Shown here piece after piece: positions 46,825-56,598 of a DNA stretch of 64,000 nt. Both the position numbers and the translations under genes were made by a program. Position 1 is the stretch's first letter, and the number at the start of each line of letters is the position of its first letter. The DNA is taken from contig NZ_CP060137.1 in assembly GCF_014235785.1 (NCBI RefSeq), forward strand, positions 2,294,001 to 2,358,000, in the 5' to 3' direction. The notes under the pieces were generated by a model. That model was not told the DNA's origin, did no database searches, and saw nothing but the letters and a program-made list of their open reading frames with translations. Origin of the DNA: Bacillus sp. PAMC26568. GTDB lineage: Bacteria; Bacillota; Bacilli; Bacillales; Bacillaceae.

Positions 46825-48144
46825 TTGATAGAAAAAAGAACACCAATTGCTGTTGGCGAAGCCGTTCAAAAAGTAATGAAATACGCGGATCTCGGCAAAA
46901 TGGAACTTATCTTGCTAGAAAACGCTTATGGACGATTTTTGGCCGAAGATTTAGTTGCAGACCACGATGTCCCTTCCTTTGATCGCTCCCCGTATGATGG
47001 ATTTGCCATCCGATCAAAAGATACAGTTTTGACAAGCAGAACAAGCCCTGCATCTCTCGAAGTGATTGGAGAAATTGGTGCAGGCTCCGTCTTTCAAGGA
47101 ATGGTTGGCAGGAATCAAGCTGTAAGGATTATGACGGGAGCTCAAATTCCTAATGGTGCAGATGCTGTCGTCATGCTTGAATTAACAAAAGAATATTTTG
47201 ATGCAGGAAAAAAACTAATTGAAATCAAACGCTCCTTTAACAGCGGTGACAATATCTCTTTTAAAGGAGAAGATACTAGAAAAGGGACCATTCATGCTGC
47301 AAAAGGAAGTTTTATCACGCCAGGCGTCGTCGCGCTGTTAGCTACTTTTGGATATCAAGAGGTGCCAGTTGCGAAAAAACCTGTTGTAGGAGTTTTAGCT
47401 ACTGGCAGTGAGCTGCTTGATGTAAATGAACTTCTGCAGCCAGGCAAAATCCGCAACAGCAACTCCTTTATGATTCTCTCGCAAATTGAACGTGCAGGTG
47501 GAGAGTCGAAATATTTCGGGAAATTCAGTGATGATCTGGACCAATGTATTCATGCAGTTGAAGATGCATTAAGGCAGGTTGATATTTTGATTACGACGGG
47601 AGGAGTTTCAGTAGGAGACTATGATTATTTGCCTGCGATCTATGAAAGAATGGGTGCTGAAGTTCTTTTTAACAAAATAGCGATGAGGCCAGGTAGTGTT
47701 ACGACTGTCGCTGCACTGGATCAGAAGCTGCTATTTGGACTTTCCGGCAATCAGAAGCTGCTATTTGGACTTTCCGGCAATCCTTCTGCTTGTTTTGTAG
47801 GGTTTGAATTGTTTGTTCGCCCAGTAATCCGCTATAACAATTTTCACAAATATCCTCATGTGAGAAAAGAAAAAGCTTATTTAGGACAGGATTTTCCAAA
47901 GGCTAATCCATTTACCAGGTTTGTCCGTGCTGGCCTTCATTTTGATGAGGGCAGGCTAATCGCAATGCCCTCAGGATTTGATAAATCAAGTGCCGTTTCA
48001 TCTTTAGCTGAAGCAAATTCGCTTATTATTCTTCCAGGCGGAACGAGAGGTTATGAAAGCGGAATGATGGTCGATGTGCTTTTATTGGATGATCAAAAAG
48101 GATGTGAGTGGCCTTGGGAAAACATTGTGCCATCTTACAAATAA
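46825..48144 (+). CDS. moeA: Molybdopterin molybdenumtransferase MoeA, with internal 10-residue duplication
   Basis: Inserts molybdate into adenylylated molybdopterin, about 439 residues from TTG 46825 (AAGGAG before it). Motifs DRSPYDGFAI, IMTGAQIPNGADAVV, TTGGVSVGDYD and LSGNPSACFVG. Bases 47721-47750 are exactly repeated at 47751-47780, so residues QKLLFGLSGN occur twice, right before the SGNP active-site turn; usual MoeA has one. An earlier frame from 46690 lies inside moaA. The insertion may harm or merely lengthen this loop. Confidence 0.93.
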   Translation: MIEKRTPIAVGEAVQKVMKYADLGKMELILLENAYGRFLAEDLVADHDVPSFDRSPYDGFAIRSKDTVLTSRTSPASLEVIGEIGAGSVFQGMVGRNQAVRIMTGAQIPNGADAVVMLELTKEYFDAGKKLIEIKRSFNSGDNISFKGEDTRKGTIHAAKGSFITPGVVALLATFGYQEVPVAKKPVVGVLATGSELLDVNELLQPGKIRNSNSFMILSQIERAGGESKYFGKFSDDLDQCIHAVEDALRQVDILITTGGVSVGDYDYLPAIYERMGAEVLFNKIAMRPGSVTTVAALDQKLLFGLSGNQKLLFGLSGNPSACFVGFELFVRPVIRYNNFHKYPHVRKEKAYLGQDFPKANPFTRFVRAGLHFDEGRLIAMPSGFDKSSAVSSLAEANSLIILPGGTRGYESGMMVDVLLLDDQKGCEWPWENIVPSYK

Positions 48145-48647
48145 TTGGGCATCAAAACAGCGGAAAAACGACTTTAATGGAAAAGCTGATTAAAAAAGCA
48201 TCCGAAGAAAACTATCGAGTTGGAACTATCAAACATCACGGACACGGCGGGGCGCCTGATCATGAAATGATTTCAAAAGATAGTTATCGTCACTCAAAAG
48301 CAGGCTCTGTTATAGCTGGTGTTGAAGGAGGCGGGGTGCTGCAGCTGAACGCCAGGCAAAATAATTGGCAACTTTCTGATCTGGTAAATCTCTATCAATC
48401 TTTTTCCATCAATCTGATATTAGTAGAAGGCTACAAAAAGGAACAATTTCCGAAGGTGGTCATGATAAGAGATGAAACAGATGTTCCTCTCTTAAAACAA
48501 TCTGCCAATATCAAATGTGTGATTTGCTGGAATGATTGCATCGCAGATCAATTAGACATTCCTGTATTTAATATAGAAGATGAATTGGCATACATAGAGT
48601 ACATCATTCATATCGCGGGGGATCAGCATGAAACAGGTACAGTTTGA
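48108..48647 (+). CDS. mobB: Molybdopterin-guanine dinucleotide biosynthesis adapter MobB
   Basis: GTP-binding helper in the conversion of molybdenum cofactor to its guanine dinucleotide form, 179 residues. Walker A GHQNSGKTT (about 15-23), then TIKHHGHGG. GTG 48108 gives the MALGKHC start seen in Bacillus MobB and overlaps moeA by 37 bases. Formate dehydrogenases of this type need the bis-MGD cofactor. Confidence 0.9.
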   Translation: MALGKHCAILQIIGHQNSGKTTLMEKLIKKASEENYRVGTIKHHGHGGAPDHEMISKDSYRHSKAGSVIAGVEGGGVLQLNARQNNWQLSDLVNLYQSFSINLILVEGYKKEQFPKVVMIRDETDVPLLKQSANIKCVICWNDCIADQLDIPVFNIEDELAYIEYIIHIAGDQHETGTV

Positions 48648-49104
48648 AATTACGAAAAATCCAATTTCAGCTGAAGAGGTATCAAATAAGGTAGCAAGAA
48701 GAGAAGCCGGTGCTATTACAGCATTTATCGGCACCGTCAGAGAATTTACAAAAGGAAAGAGAACACTATATTTGGAGTACCAGGCCTATGAACCAATGGC
48801 TGTAAAAATGCTTGAACAAATCGGAGAAGAAATCGGGCAGCGCTGGCCTGATGCAAAAACGGCAATTTCTCATCGGATCGGCAGACTCGAGATTTCAGAC
48901 ATAGCTGTTGTAATTGCTGTCTCTTCCCCTCATCGTAAAACCGCATATGAAGCTAATGAATATGCAATCGAACGGATCAAGCAAATTGTTCCCATTTGGA
49001 AAAAAGAACATTGGGAAGACGGAACAATGTGGATTGGTGATCAGCTTGAAAAAACAGCATACCCGGCAGGTAAGCCTAATAAAGAAGGTGAGCATCTTGA
49101 TTAA
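48628..49104 (+). CDS. moaE: Molybdopterin synthase catalytic subunit MoaE
   Basis: Large subunit of molybdopterin synthase, 158 residues. FIGTVREFTKGKR and LEYQAYEPMAVKML, later AVSSPHRKTAYEANEYAIERIK and VPIWKKEHWEDG with the catalytic Lys. Starts 20 bases inside the end of mobB. Confidence 0.94.
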   Translation: MKQVQFEITKNPISAEEVSNKVARREAGAITAFIGTVREFTKGKRTLYLEYQAYEPMAVKMLEQIGEEIGQRWPDAKTAISHRIGRLEISDIAVVIAVSSPHRKTAYEANEYAIERIKQIVPIWKKEHWEDGTMWIGDQLEKTAYPAGKPNKEGEHLD

Positions 49105-49330
49105 AGTATTACTTTTTGCACATTTGCAGGACGAAGCTGGACTGGAAAAACTAGAAATTGACAGAACCGATATAACTGTTTTGGAATTAAAACAGTGGAT
49201 GCAGGATAAACATCAGTTGTCAAGCCTAACAGGAGTCATGACGGCCATAAATGAGAGCTTTGCGAATGACAGTGATAAGATAGTAGATGGAGATACTGTA
49301 GCTTTTATTCCTCCTGTGAGCGGTGGATAG
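49097..49330 (+). CDS. moaD: Molybdopterin synthase sulfur carrier subunit MoaD
   Basis: Ubiquitin-fold sulfur carrier, 77 residues from TTG 49097 just after AGGTGAGC. It ends in the required Gly-Gly (PPVSGG). The longer frame from 48914 belongs to moaE in another frame. Overlaps moaE by eight bases. Confidence 0.9.
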   Translation: MIKVLLFAHLQDEAGLEKLEIDRTDITVLELKQWMQDKHQLSSLTGVMTAINESFANDSDKIVDGDTVAFIPPVSGG

Positions 49331-49354
49331 AATAAGAAAATAGGAAAAAATTCA

Positions 49355-49388
49355 GGGAGTTTCCAGCTAAAATGGAAACTCTTTTATA
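49355..49388 (+). terminator. Terminator after moaD
   Basis: GAGTTTCCA, loop GCTAAAA, TGGAAACTC, then TTTTAT. Confidence 0.85.
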
Positions 49389-49440
49389 TTGTCATTCAAG
49401 GTTAATTATTTGTTGAAAATTAAGAATCTTGTTACAATTT

Positions 49441-49454
49441 AGAAAGCGTTTACA
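49441..49454 (+). promoter_or_regulatory. Probable cre site before formate dehydrogenase
   Basis: AGAAAGCGTTTACA matches 13 of 14 cre positions (first base A, not T). 120 bases before fdhA, so CcpA control of formate dehydrogenase is likely. Confidence 0.55.
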
Positions 49455-49573
49455 ATCATTTGCTTTACACATCAATTAACTTGGCTGTTTATCAATTTTA
49501 GGTCGAGGGTAAAAAATGACTGTAATCTAAATTGTTCGAACATTAATGAAAATGAGAGAAAGGGGAGATATCC

Positions 49574-52540
49574 TTGTCCGACAGACTAATAGTCAATCTA
49601 AATGGAGCTGAAACGAATATTGATGAAAATCAGACAGCCCTTCAAATTCTCGCAGATTGCTCAATTGACGTTCCGAATGTTTGCTATCATCCAAGTCTTG
49701 GTCCAATTGAAACATGTGACACTTGCATCATAAAAGTAAATGGAGAATTCGTCAGAGCCTGTTCAACAAAAATTAAAAACGGTGATGTCATTGATTCATC
49801 ATCAGCAGACGTGAAAGAAGCTCAAATCATTGGCATGGACCGCATATTGAATAATCATGAACTATATTGTACGGTTTGTGATTATAACAATGGAGGATGT
49901 GAAGTCCATAATACAGTGAAACAAATGAAAATCAATCATCAAAGCATACCGTTTGCCGAGAAACCTTATCCTGTTGATCATTCCAATCCTTTTTACCGTT
50001 ATGATCCTGATCAATGTATTCTCTGCGGAAGGTGTGTGGAGGCGTGTCAAAACGTACAGGTTACTGAAACACTCTCGATAGACTGGGAACGAGACCGGCC
50101 TCGAGTCATTTGGGACAACGATGTTGCAATAAACGAGTCCTCATGTGTGTCATGCGGGCATTGTTCTACCGTATGCCCATGCAATGCGATGATGGAAAAA
50201 GGGATGGAAGGGGAAGCTGGTTATTTAACCGGAATTGCCAAACAAACATTGCGTCCAATGATTGAAATTACCAAAAATGTTGAGACAGGCTACGGATCAA
50301 TCCTTGCTATTTCAGATATGGAAGCTGCCATGCGTGAAGAAAGAATTAAAAAAACAAAAACGGTGTGCACATATTGCGGTGTCGGCTGCAGCTTTGATGT
50401 ATGGACAAAAGGAAGAGAGATTCTAAAAGTCGAACCTCAGGCCGAGGCTCCTGCAAATGGAATCTCAACATGCATTAAAGGAAAATTCGGATGGGATTAT
50501 GTAAACAGCGAAGAACGTCTGACAAAACCGCTTATTAGAGAAGGAGACACCTTCCGAGAAGCGGAGTGGGATGAAGCCTTAAATCTCATCGAACGTAAAT
50601 TCACTCAAATAAAAAATGATCATGGTCCGGATGCGTTAAGTTTCATCAGTTCTTCAAAATGCACTAACGAAGAATCATACTTAATGCAAAAGCTTGCCCG
50701 CGCTGTGATTGGCACAAACAATATCGACAACTGTTCAAGATATTGCCAGACACCTGCCACTGTGGGATTATTTCGCACTGTCGGCTATGGCGGTGATTCA
50801 GGTACGATTAAGGATATTGAGATGTCTGAACTTGTCCTGATCGTTGGTTCTAACACTGCTGAATCCCATCCAGTATTGTCTACAAGGGTTAAGCGTTCTC
50901 ATAAGCTTCATGATCAGAAGCTGATCGTGGCAGATTTAAGAAAGCATGAAATGGCTGATCGTTCAGATTTGTTTATCCAGCCAAAATCAGGAACCGATCT
51001 TGTTTGGCTCTCAGCCATCACAAAATACATACTTGAAAAAGGCTGGGCTAATGAACAATTTTTGAAAGAAAAAGTGAATGGTTTGGATGAATATAGCAGG
51101 AGCCTTGAAATTTACACATTGGAATATGCAGAGGAAACGACTGGCGTCTCTAAGGATGAATTGATAAAGATTGCTGAAATGATTCATGAAGCGAAAAGTA
51201 CTGTGGTTCTATGGGCAATGGGAGTCACCCAGCACTCTGGCGGAAGCGATACAAGCACAGCAATTTCAAACTTGCTGCTTGTGACTGGCAATTACGGCCG
51301 TCCCGGAACTGGAGCTTATCCATTGCGCGGGCATAACAATGTGCAGGGAGCAAGTGATTTCGGCAGCATGCCTGATCGTCTTCCTTCCTATGAAAAAATT
51401 ACGGATCCTGCTGCCCGGGAAAAATATGAAAAAGGATGGGGAGTTAAGCTTCCTGAGCATCCAGGACTTAACAACCACGAAATGGTTGCAGGCATTCATG
51501 ATGGCAACGTAAAAGCGTTGTACTTAAAAGGCGAGGAAATGGGAATCGTGGATTCTAATATGAACTACGTTCATGCTTCCTATGAAAAATTGGATTTTTT
51601 CGTTGTGCAAGACCTCTTTTTATCAAAAACAGCTGAATATGCTGATGTTGTATTGCCTGCAAGTCCGAGTTTGGAAAAAGAGGGAACCTTTACAAATACT
51701 GAACGGAGAATTCAGCGTTTATATCAAGTGCTTGAACCATTAGGTGAATCCAAGCCTGATTGGAAAATCATTATGGAAATTGCAAATAAGCTTGGAGCAG
51801 GATGGGACTATGAACACCCGAGTGACATAATGGCTGAGGCAGCCATGCTTGCTCCACTTTTTGCAGGAGTTAGCTATGAACGTCTTGAGGGGTACAAAAG
51901 TCTGCTTTGGCCGGTAGCTGCTGATGGAACAGATACACCAGTTCTTTTCCTGGATGAATTTCCATTCCCAGACGGAAAGGCGCGTCTCTTCCCGGTTGAA
52001 TGGACTAAACCACTTGACTTTGGAGAGGAATATGATATTCACGTAAATAATGGACGACTGCTTGAACATTTTCATGAAGGAAATATGACTTATAAATCAA
52101 AGGGAATTACTTCAAAAACACCAAATGTCTTTCTCGAAGTATCCCGCGCGCTTGCTGCTGAGAGAGGCTTAAAAGACGGAACTCTCGTAAGACTTATCTC
52201 ACCTTATGGAAAAGTGAAAGTGCAATGCCTAATAACAGATCGTGTAAAAGGAAAAGAAGTGTATTTGCCAATGAATGATTCTGGTGAAGCGGCAATTAAT
52301 CTACTTACGAGCAGCTACGCAGATAAAGATACAGATACACCAGCTTATAAAGAGGTTCAAGCGAAACTGGAGGTATTAGAAACGGAAGGTATCAACCCTT
52401 TGCCGAAAACGAATTTCCGTTATGGGAAACCAAATCCGCAAAAAGGGGTAGAAGTAGAGAGAAAATGGGCAAGAAAGGATTATGTATTCCCTGGCAATCT
52501 CATCAAAAAGGAGGGGAAAAAGGTTGGCAAAAGCAATTAA
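49574..52540 (+). CDS. fdhA: Formate dehydrogenase alpha subunit (FdhF/YjgC type)
   Basis: Molybdenum enzyme oxidising formate to CO2, 988 residues, TTG start after AGGGGAGA. Domains: 2Fe-2S ferredoxin (about 5-80, CYHP...CDTC), a His-Cys3 cluster (about 80-120, [14 protein letters not shown]), two 4Fe-4S motifs [12 protein letters not shown] and [12 protein letters not shown] (about 145-215), then the molybdopterin oxidoreductase part opening with [10 protein letters not shown] (about 265). The molybdenum ligand is Cys in SRYCQTPAT, not Sec. NAD-linked type; companion DUF1641 and OFA genes follow. Confidence 0.95.
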   Translation: MSDRLIVNLNGAETNIDENQTALQILADCSIDVPNVCYHPSLGPIETCDTCIIKVNGEFVRACSTKIKNGDVIDSSSADVKEAQIIGMDRILNNHELYCTVCDYNNGGCEVHNTVKQMKINHQSIPFAEKPYPVDHSNPFYRYDPDQCILCGRCVEACQNVQVTETLSIDWERDRPRVIWDNDVAINESSCVSCGHCSTVCPCNAMMEKGMEGEAGYLTGIAKQTLRPMIEITKNVETGYGSILAISDMEAAMREERIKKTKTVCTYCGVGCSFDVWTKGREILKVEPQAEAPANGISTCIKGKFGWDYVNSEERLTKPLIREGDTFREAEWDEALNLIERKFTQIKNDHGPDALSFISSSKCTNEESYLMQKLARAVIGTNNIDNCSRYCQTPATVGLFRTVGYGGDSGTIKDIEMSELVLIVGSNTAESHPVLSTRVKRSHKLHDQKLIVADLRKHEMADRSDLFIQPKSGTDLVWLSAITKYILEKGWANEQFLKEKVNGLDEYSRSLEIYTLEYAEETTGVSKDELIKIAEMIHEAKSTVVLWAMGVTQHSGGSDTSTAISNLLLVTGNYGRPGTGAYPLRGHNNVQGASDFGSMPDRLPSYEKITDPAAREKYEKGWGVKLPEHPGLNNHEMVAGIHDGNVKALYLKGEEMGIVDSNMNYVHASYEKLDFFVVQDLFLSKTAEYADVVLPASPSLEKEGTFTNTERRIQRLYQVLEPLGESKPDWKIIMEIANKLGAGWDYEHPSDIMAEAAMLAPLFAGVSYERLEGYKSLLWPVAADGTDTPVLFLDEFPFPDGKARLFPVEWTKPLDFGEEYDIHVNNGRLLEHFHEGNMTYKSKGITSKTPNVFLEVSRALAAERGLKDGTLVRLISPYGKVKVQCLITDRVKGKEVYLPMNDSGEAAINLLTSSYADKDTDTPAYKEVQAKLEVLETEGINPLPKTNFRYGKPNPQKGVEVERKWARKDYVFPGNLIKKEGKKVGKSN

Positions 52541-53063
52541 AACGATCACTCGAATTGAAAAAACCGCAGAAGATCAGCGGAAGGAAGACCTTTTGGAAGT
52601 TGAAAATGCCTTAATAGAGAATAAAGAAGCCATTATCGATACGCTCGAGATTCTGCAGCACATGCAGGACAGAGGGGTTTTATCCTTATTGAAAGGCTTA
52701 TTTGGACAAGGTGACAAAGTGATGGATATTCTCGTCAAAACTGTCGATAAAAAGGAAACGACAAATACTCTTAAAAACCTGTTATTGATGACAGGTGTGT
52801 TAGGCATGATCAATGTTAAACAGCTGGAACCCTTTTTACTTAAAATAGATGCAGGGATCGCCAGAGCTGCAGAAAATAAAGAACCTGCAGAAAAAACAAG
52901 CTATTTTGATTTAGCACGTTCACTGAAGGATCCTGAAGTGAACCGAGCTGTCACCATGCTGATCAGCTTTTTAAAAGGCATGGGACAAGAAACAGCTCAT
53001 ATGGAAAGAACCTCACAAAATACAAAAGAACAAGTACACCATAGGAATGAAACGCTGGAATAA
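52524..53063 (+). CDS. DUF1641 protein (YjgD-like)
   Basis: Always next to this type of formate dehydrogenase; 179 residues from TTG 52524, which lies in the end of fdhA with GGAGGGG before it. Mostly helical: a charged N-terminus, then [20 protein letters not shown], a hydrophobic stretch [19 protein letters not shown], and a charged tail. Probably an accessory or membrane-docking subunit for FdhA; exact role is not known. Confidence 0.85.
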   Translation: MAKAIKTITRIEKTAEDQRKEDLLEVENALIENKEAIIDTLEILQHMQDRGVLSLLKGLFGQGDKVMDILVKTVDKKETTNTLKNLLLMTGVLGMINVKQLEPFLLKIDAGIARAAENKEPAEKTSYFDLARSLKDPEVNRAVTMLISFLKGMGQETAHMERTSQNTKEQVHHRNETLE

Positions 53064-53070
53064 TGATCAA

Positions 53071-53093
53071 GGCAGGCAAGCTGTTTGCCTGCC
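53071..53093 (+). terminator. Hairpin after DUF1641
   Basis: GGCAGGCAA, loop, TTGCCTGCC followed by TTTAAATACG; weak T-run, so termination may be partial. Confidence 0.5.
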
Positions 53094-53128
53094 TTTAAAT
53101 ACGTTATTTTTGAAAAGAGGAGAAAAAC

Positions 53129-54397
53129 ATGTCGAAAACAAAAAATCGCTGGCTGATCGCAGCAGCAGCAGTTGGCATCCATATTTCGATTGGTTCAGTC
53201 TATTCATGGAGCGTATTCACAAATCCATTAAAAGAGGCTCATAACTGGGGTTTAAGTGAGATATCTCTCACATTTAGTATTGCTATACTATTCCTTGGTT
53301 TATCAGCAGCATTTATGGGTCATTTTGTAGAAAAGTATGGCCCTAGAACATCAGGAATTCTTTCATCGATTTGTTTTGGAGCAGGTTTGATAGGTGCCGG
53401 TTTTGCTGAAAGCATCGGTTCATTGTATCTTATGTACTTTTGTTATGGTGCACTTGGAGGAATAGGACTGGGAATTGGCTATATTACACCAGTATCCTCA
53501 TTAGTAAAATGGTTTCCCGACAGAAGAGGCCTCGCTACCGGACTTGCAATCATGGGATTTGGGTTTGCTTCGCTCATTGCAAGTCCAGTTATCGCTTCGC
53601 TCATCAGCAGTGCAGGAATAGACAAGACTTTCTATATACTTGGAGCGGTTTATTTTATCATTATGATAGCATCTTCTCTGTATCTTTCACCCCCTCCTAA
53701 AGGATGGCTGCCAGAGGGAATGAAGGGTAATAAGGAAATTTCTCAAGAAAAAAACAGGGACCTCTCACAATTAACAGCGAATGAAGCAATCAAAACAATC
53801 CGTTTTTGGGCTCTTTGGGCCATGCTTTTCATTAATGTCACATGCGGGATTGCCATCATTTCGGTAGCTTCTCCTATGGCTCAGGATGTAGCCGGCTTAA
53901 GTGCAGCTGCAGCTGCAGCAATGGTCGGCATTATGGGGTTATTTAACGGTTTTGGACGCATCGGGTGGGCCTCAGTATCAGACTATATTGGACGCCCAAA
54001 CGTTTACACCGCTTTTTTTGCCATCCAAACTGTTGCGTTTCTTTTACTTCCAAGTATCTCAAATGCGATTCTTTTTCAACTAATAATCTTCCTGATCTTA
54101 ACTTGTTACGGAGGAGGATTTGCATCTATACCAGCCTACATTGGAGATCTCTTTGGTACAAAGCAGCTAGGAGCCATACATGGATATATCCTTACCGCAT
54201 GGGCGGCGGCAGGATTAGCAGGTCCACTAGTCGTTTCTTGGATCAGGGAAACAACGAAAAGCTATTCACTAACGCTATTTATATTTGGGGGAGCTTTTGT
54301 ATGTGCACTTGCCATCTCATTGCTTATTAGACTGAACATAAAAAAACTGCATGAAAAGAATCTTTATACTTCTTCAAATTCAGTGAAACCATCATAA
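53129..54397 (+). CDS. OFA-family MFS transporter (oxalate/formate antiporter type)
   Basis: Major facilitator with 12 helices, 422 residues. SIGSVYSWSVFTNPLK near the start is the usual OFA opening; the loop between helices 2 and 3 is EKYGPRTSG, and PDRRGLATGLAIMGFG follows. Placed right behind the formate dehydrogenase genes, so formate or oxalate exchange is likely. ATG 53129 after AAGAGGAG. Confidence 0.88.
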   Translation: MSKTKNRWLIAAAAVGIHISIGSVYSWSVFTNPLKEAHNWGLSEISLTFSIAILFLGLSAAFMGHFVEKYGPRTSGILSSICFGAGLIGAGFAESIGSLYLMYFCYGALGGIGLGIGYITPVSSLVKWFPDRRGLATGLAIMGFGFASLIASPVIASLISSAGIDKTFYILGAVYFIIMIASSLYLSPPPKGWLPEGMKGNKEISQEKNRDLSQLTANEAIKTIRFWALWAMLFINVTCGIAIISVASPMAQDVAGLSAAAAAAMVGIMGLFNGFGRIGWASVSDYIGRPNVYTAFFAIQTVAFLLLPSISNAILFQLIIFLILTCYGGGFASIPAYIGDLFGTKQLGAIHGYILTAWAAAGLAGPLVVSWIRETTKSYSLTLFIFGGAFVCALAISLLIRLNIKKLHEKNLYTSSNSVKPS

Positions 54398-54413
54398 AGT
54401 GATATTGGCATGG

Positions 54414-54443
54414 ACATTCTATTTAATAGTAGAATGTTTTTTA
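54414..54443 (+). terminator. Terminator of the fdh operon
   Basis: ACATTCTA, loop, TAGAATGT followed by TTTTT. Confidence 0.8.
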
Positions 54444-54498
54444 TTGAAAAAAATAGCTGAAAAGAATTAATTTTTAGAAAATTTTAACTGAAAATTGG

Positions 54499-54504
54499 TA
54501 TAAT
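54499..54504 (+). promoter_or_regulatory. -10 hexamer TATAAT of the small gene at 54536
   Basis: Perfect TATAAT 30 bases before the ATG; no clear -35 hexamer at 17 bases. Confidence 0.5.
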
Positions 54505-54535
54505 ATACTCAATACAGATTGGAGGTGAACAAGAT

Positions 54536-54679
54536 ATGGAGGAAAAGCCTCTGCACTATGACGGGAGTGTGCAAGCAGAACACGAAAGTCAGCAGCCAGC
54601 ATCTGAACCATTCCAAATCACAGACGAAATGAGAAAAAATTTAGGCAGCAATCCTTATTTTATTGAATCAGGCGAATGA
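54536..54679 (+). CDS. Small uncharacterised polar protein, 47 residues
   Basis: MEEKPLHYDGSV through FIESGE, ATG 54536 with a textbook GGAGGTGAAC site (54521-54530) and a TATAAT upstream, and a terminator directly behind (54686). Rich in Glu, Gln and Ser, no helix-breaking pattern or membrane segment. The full set of expression signals argues for a real gene. No family recognised. Confidence 0.7.
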   Translation: MEEKPLHYDGSVQAEHESQQPASEPFQITDEMRKNLGSNPYFIESGE

Positions 54680-54685
54680 TCTTAT

Positions 54686-54720
54686 GGGAAGCCTCTGATT
54701 AACGGGGGCTCTTTTTGTTT
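54686..54720 (+). terminator. Terminator of the 47-residue gene
   Basis: AGCCTC, loop TGATTAACG, GGGGCT followed by CTTTTTG, with one U-G pair. Confidence 0.65.
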
Positions 54721-55010
54721 TACCTCTTACGAGAACGGATAATTATAAAAGTTTCATCTTCCTTCTCATTTACATAGTTATCATGTTCCTGCTTTTTAAG
54801 TTCACTAACCTTTTTTGGCTCATCCAGGTCCTTATTTTCCACCTCTTTATCGATGATTTTCCTCTTTCACTTCATTAAGTTCTTATTCTTGGTTCTACAC
54901 TTTTATCTTTTTTTTTGCTATTCAGCTGAAATAGAAGATCCATCTTACGTCAGGATCACTCGTAGTAAGCTGTATTTATTTGAATTGATTACATACGAAA
55001 TAAAAAGGCA
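54721..55010. other. Intergenic debris
   Basis: On the minus strand about 54848-54723 a lysine/glutamate-rich frame reads ...EHDNYVNEKEDETFIIIRS and stops; it has no good start or ribosome site. No other gene was seen. Confidence 0.4.
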
Positions 55011-55328
55011 AGTCTCAAATCATTAAAGGATATATGGCTAGATTTATCAGAAGACAATCCATACAGCCAATTTTTGATTACGGTTATGGCTGGTGTTAAC
55101 CAACTAGAACGAGATCTTATACGTATGCGACAACGTGAAGGAATTTAACTCGCCAAGAAAGAAGGGAAATTTAAAGGTAGGATAAAGAAGTACCATAAAA
55201 ATCATGCTGGAATGAATTATGCAGTGAAACTGTATAAGGAAGGACATATGACCGTAAATCAAATTTGTGAAATTACAAATGTGTCTAGGGCATCATTATA
55301 TAGAAAGCTGTCGGAAGGGAACACATAG
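55011..55328 (+). pseudogene. Serine recombinase (resolvase/invertase), C-terminal remnant
   Basis: The frame from 55011 reads SLKDIWLDLSEDNPYSQFLI, AGVNQLERDLIRMRQREGI, then a TAA (in-frame at the GI-stop-LAKK point), and continues LAKKEGKFKGRIKKYH to VSRASLYRKLSEG and TAG 55326-55328. This is the long E-helix and the Hin-type helix-turn-helix of small serine recombinases. The N-terminal catalytic half is missing and one nonsense codon lies inside, so it is dead. It marks past mobile DNA at the border of the accessory region. Confidence 0.8.
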
Positions 55329-55518
55329 TCACTCCTTATTCCATAAAAGGCAAAGATTGTGGAGTAGCTCCTATTACGTAGTAGACGAATACTGCGCAGC
55401 AAATGTCTTTTTTAAGGAGAATTTTGAAATGATGTTAGGCTGTCGAGATATTAACGACAGCCGGGTAGTTCCGAAAAAATAATAGCGCATAGTTTGCATA
55501 TCATTGTCTTAATAAATA
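55329..55518. other. Spacer with a hairpin before the SDR gene
   Basis: Holds GGCTGTCG and CGACAGCC (55439-55463) as an 8-bp inverted repeat around nine bases, no T-run. No gene supported; a weak 71-residue frame (55267-55482) mixes recombinase remnant and spacer. Confidence 0.4.
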
Positions 55519-56265
55519 TTACCAAGGTTGAATTGTTGGGCCGATTGTAAATTCGTTAATATTCGTATCTTCTGGTTGATCAATCGCAAACGCCACAACA
55601 TTGGCAACTCGATCAGGTGAAATACCAAATTGCTCGTACAGCGCAGTCATACCTTCTGCCATATTCTTATCAGTTATCGTATCCAACAATTCCGTGTTGA
55701 TTGCTGCTGGATAGATCGTTGCGGTACGAATGTTGGTACCTTCTTGGGCAGATTCCATACGCAAAACTTCCATTAAATCACGAACAGCCCACTTCGTTGC
55801 TCCATAAACTGCACCACCTGGGTAAGCTTTAAGCCCAGCTACTGATGAAGTTGTGATGATATGTCCGGACTTTTGTGATGTATATGTTGGCAACACTGCT
55901 GCGATACCATTCAATACGCCTTTAATATTAACGTCAACCATGTTGTTCCACTCGTCAGTTTTTAAGGCAGAGAGTGGTGAATTTGGCATTATTCCAGCGT
56001 TCAAGAAGATTACATCGACACCACCAAAAGTGTCTTTCGCTAGTTGTACAAGCTGCTGATTGTCCTCTGGATTAACAACGTCCGTGACTCTATAAACCGC
56101 TTGACCACCATTGGACTTGATTTTATCTGCTAATTCTTTTAGACGATCTTCACGTCTTGCTCCAAGTACAAGTTTTGCACCTTTCTCAGCTAGCAATTTA
56201 GCTGTAACTTCTCCAATTCCTGAACTTGCTCCTGTAATTACAACTACTTTGTTTTCAATAGTCAT
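55519..56265 (-). CDS. Short-chain dehydrogenase/reductase (SDR)
   Basis: NAD(P)-dependent oxidoreductase, 248 residues, classical SDR. TGASSGIGEVTAK (about 12-24), NAGIM (about 90), catalytic S in TTSSVAG and Y-x-x-x-K in VYGATKWAV (about 153-161). The start used is ATG 56265 after AAGGATG; the longer frame to 56310 has no ribosome site. Its promoter carries a 19-bp-spacer MerR-type dyad (56315-56345). Close to the SDRs induced by reactive aldehydes or quinones; the substrate is not known. Confidence 0.9.
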   Translation of the reverse strand: MTIENKVVVITGASSGIGEVTAKLLAEKGAKLVLGARREDRLKELADKIKSNGGQAVYRVTDVVNPEDNQQLVQLAKDTFGGVDVIFLNAGIMPNSPLSALKTDEWNNMVDVNIKGVLNGIAAVLPTYTSQKSGHIITTSSVAGLKAYPGGAVYGATKWAVRDLMEVLRMESAQEGTNIRTATIYPAAINTELLDTITDKNMAEGMTALYEQFGISPDRVANVVAFAIDQPEDTNINEFTIGPTIQPW

Positions 56266-56314
56266 TTTATTTTCATCCTTTCTTATTATTCCTTTGAAAA
56301 AATAATACACGCTT

Positions 56315-56345
56315 AGTATAAAAGTTAGAGTGAACTCTAACGCAA
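56315..56345 (-). promoter_or_regulatory. MerR-type promoter of the SDR gene
   Basis: On the minus strand TTGCGT, a 19-base spacer holding the perfect dyad GTTAGAGT-TC-ACTCTAAC, and TATACT. A 19-bp spacer is the hallmark of MerR-family activation. Confidence 0.7.
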
Positions 56346-56545
56346 GTGATAAATTTAAAAAAATTTTTATTTAATATACAAAAAACTATTAAGTGTATAG
56401 TTCTATTGCGTAAGCTATTGGGAAATAGTTTCAACGAAAGCATATTTATAATAGGTGGAGACTGTGGAATCAATGAAGTGATGATTAAAACTTATGATTG
56501 CGGATAGCAGAGGAGACAGCATGAAACTCTAGTTCAATCAATAGA

Positions 56546-56597
56546 AAAAAACTACCAGTATTTCATTTGCAAAAATATGAAATACTGGTAGTTTTCT
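56546..56597 (-). terminator. Terminator of the MerR gene
   Basis: An 18-19-bp stem, AAAACTACCAGTATTTCAT against its reverse complement, with A and T runs on both sides. Confidence 0.85.
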
Positions 56598-56598
56598 G

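Larger units (their letters stand above)
56266..56598. other. Intergenic region between SDR and MerR genes
   Basis: Holds the SDR promoter (56315-56345) and the long terminator behind the MerR gene (56546-56597). Otherwise AT-rich with no gene. Confidence 0.6.

Noticed and set aside
54723..54848. Minus-strand Lys/Glu-rich frame of about 40 codons
   Set aside because: No convincing start or ribosome site; upstream stop close by.
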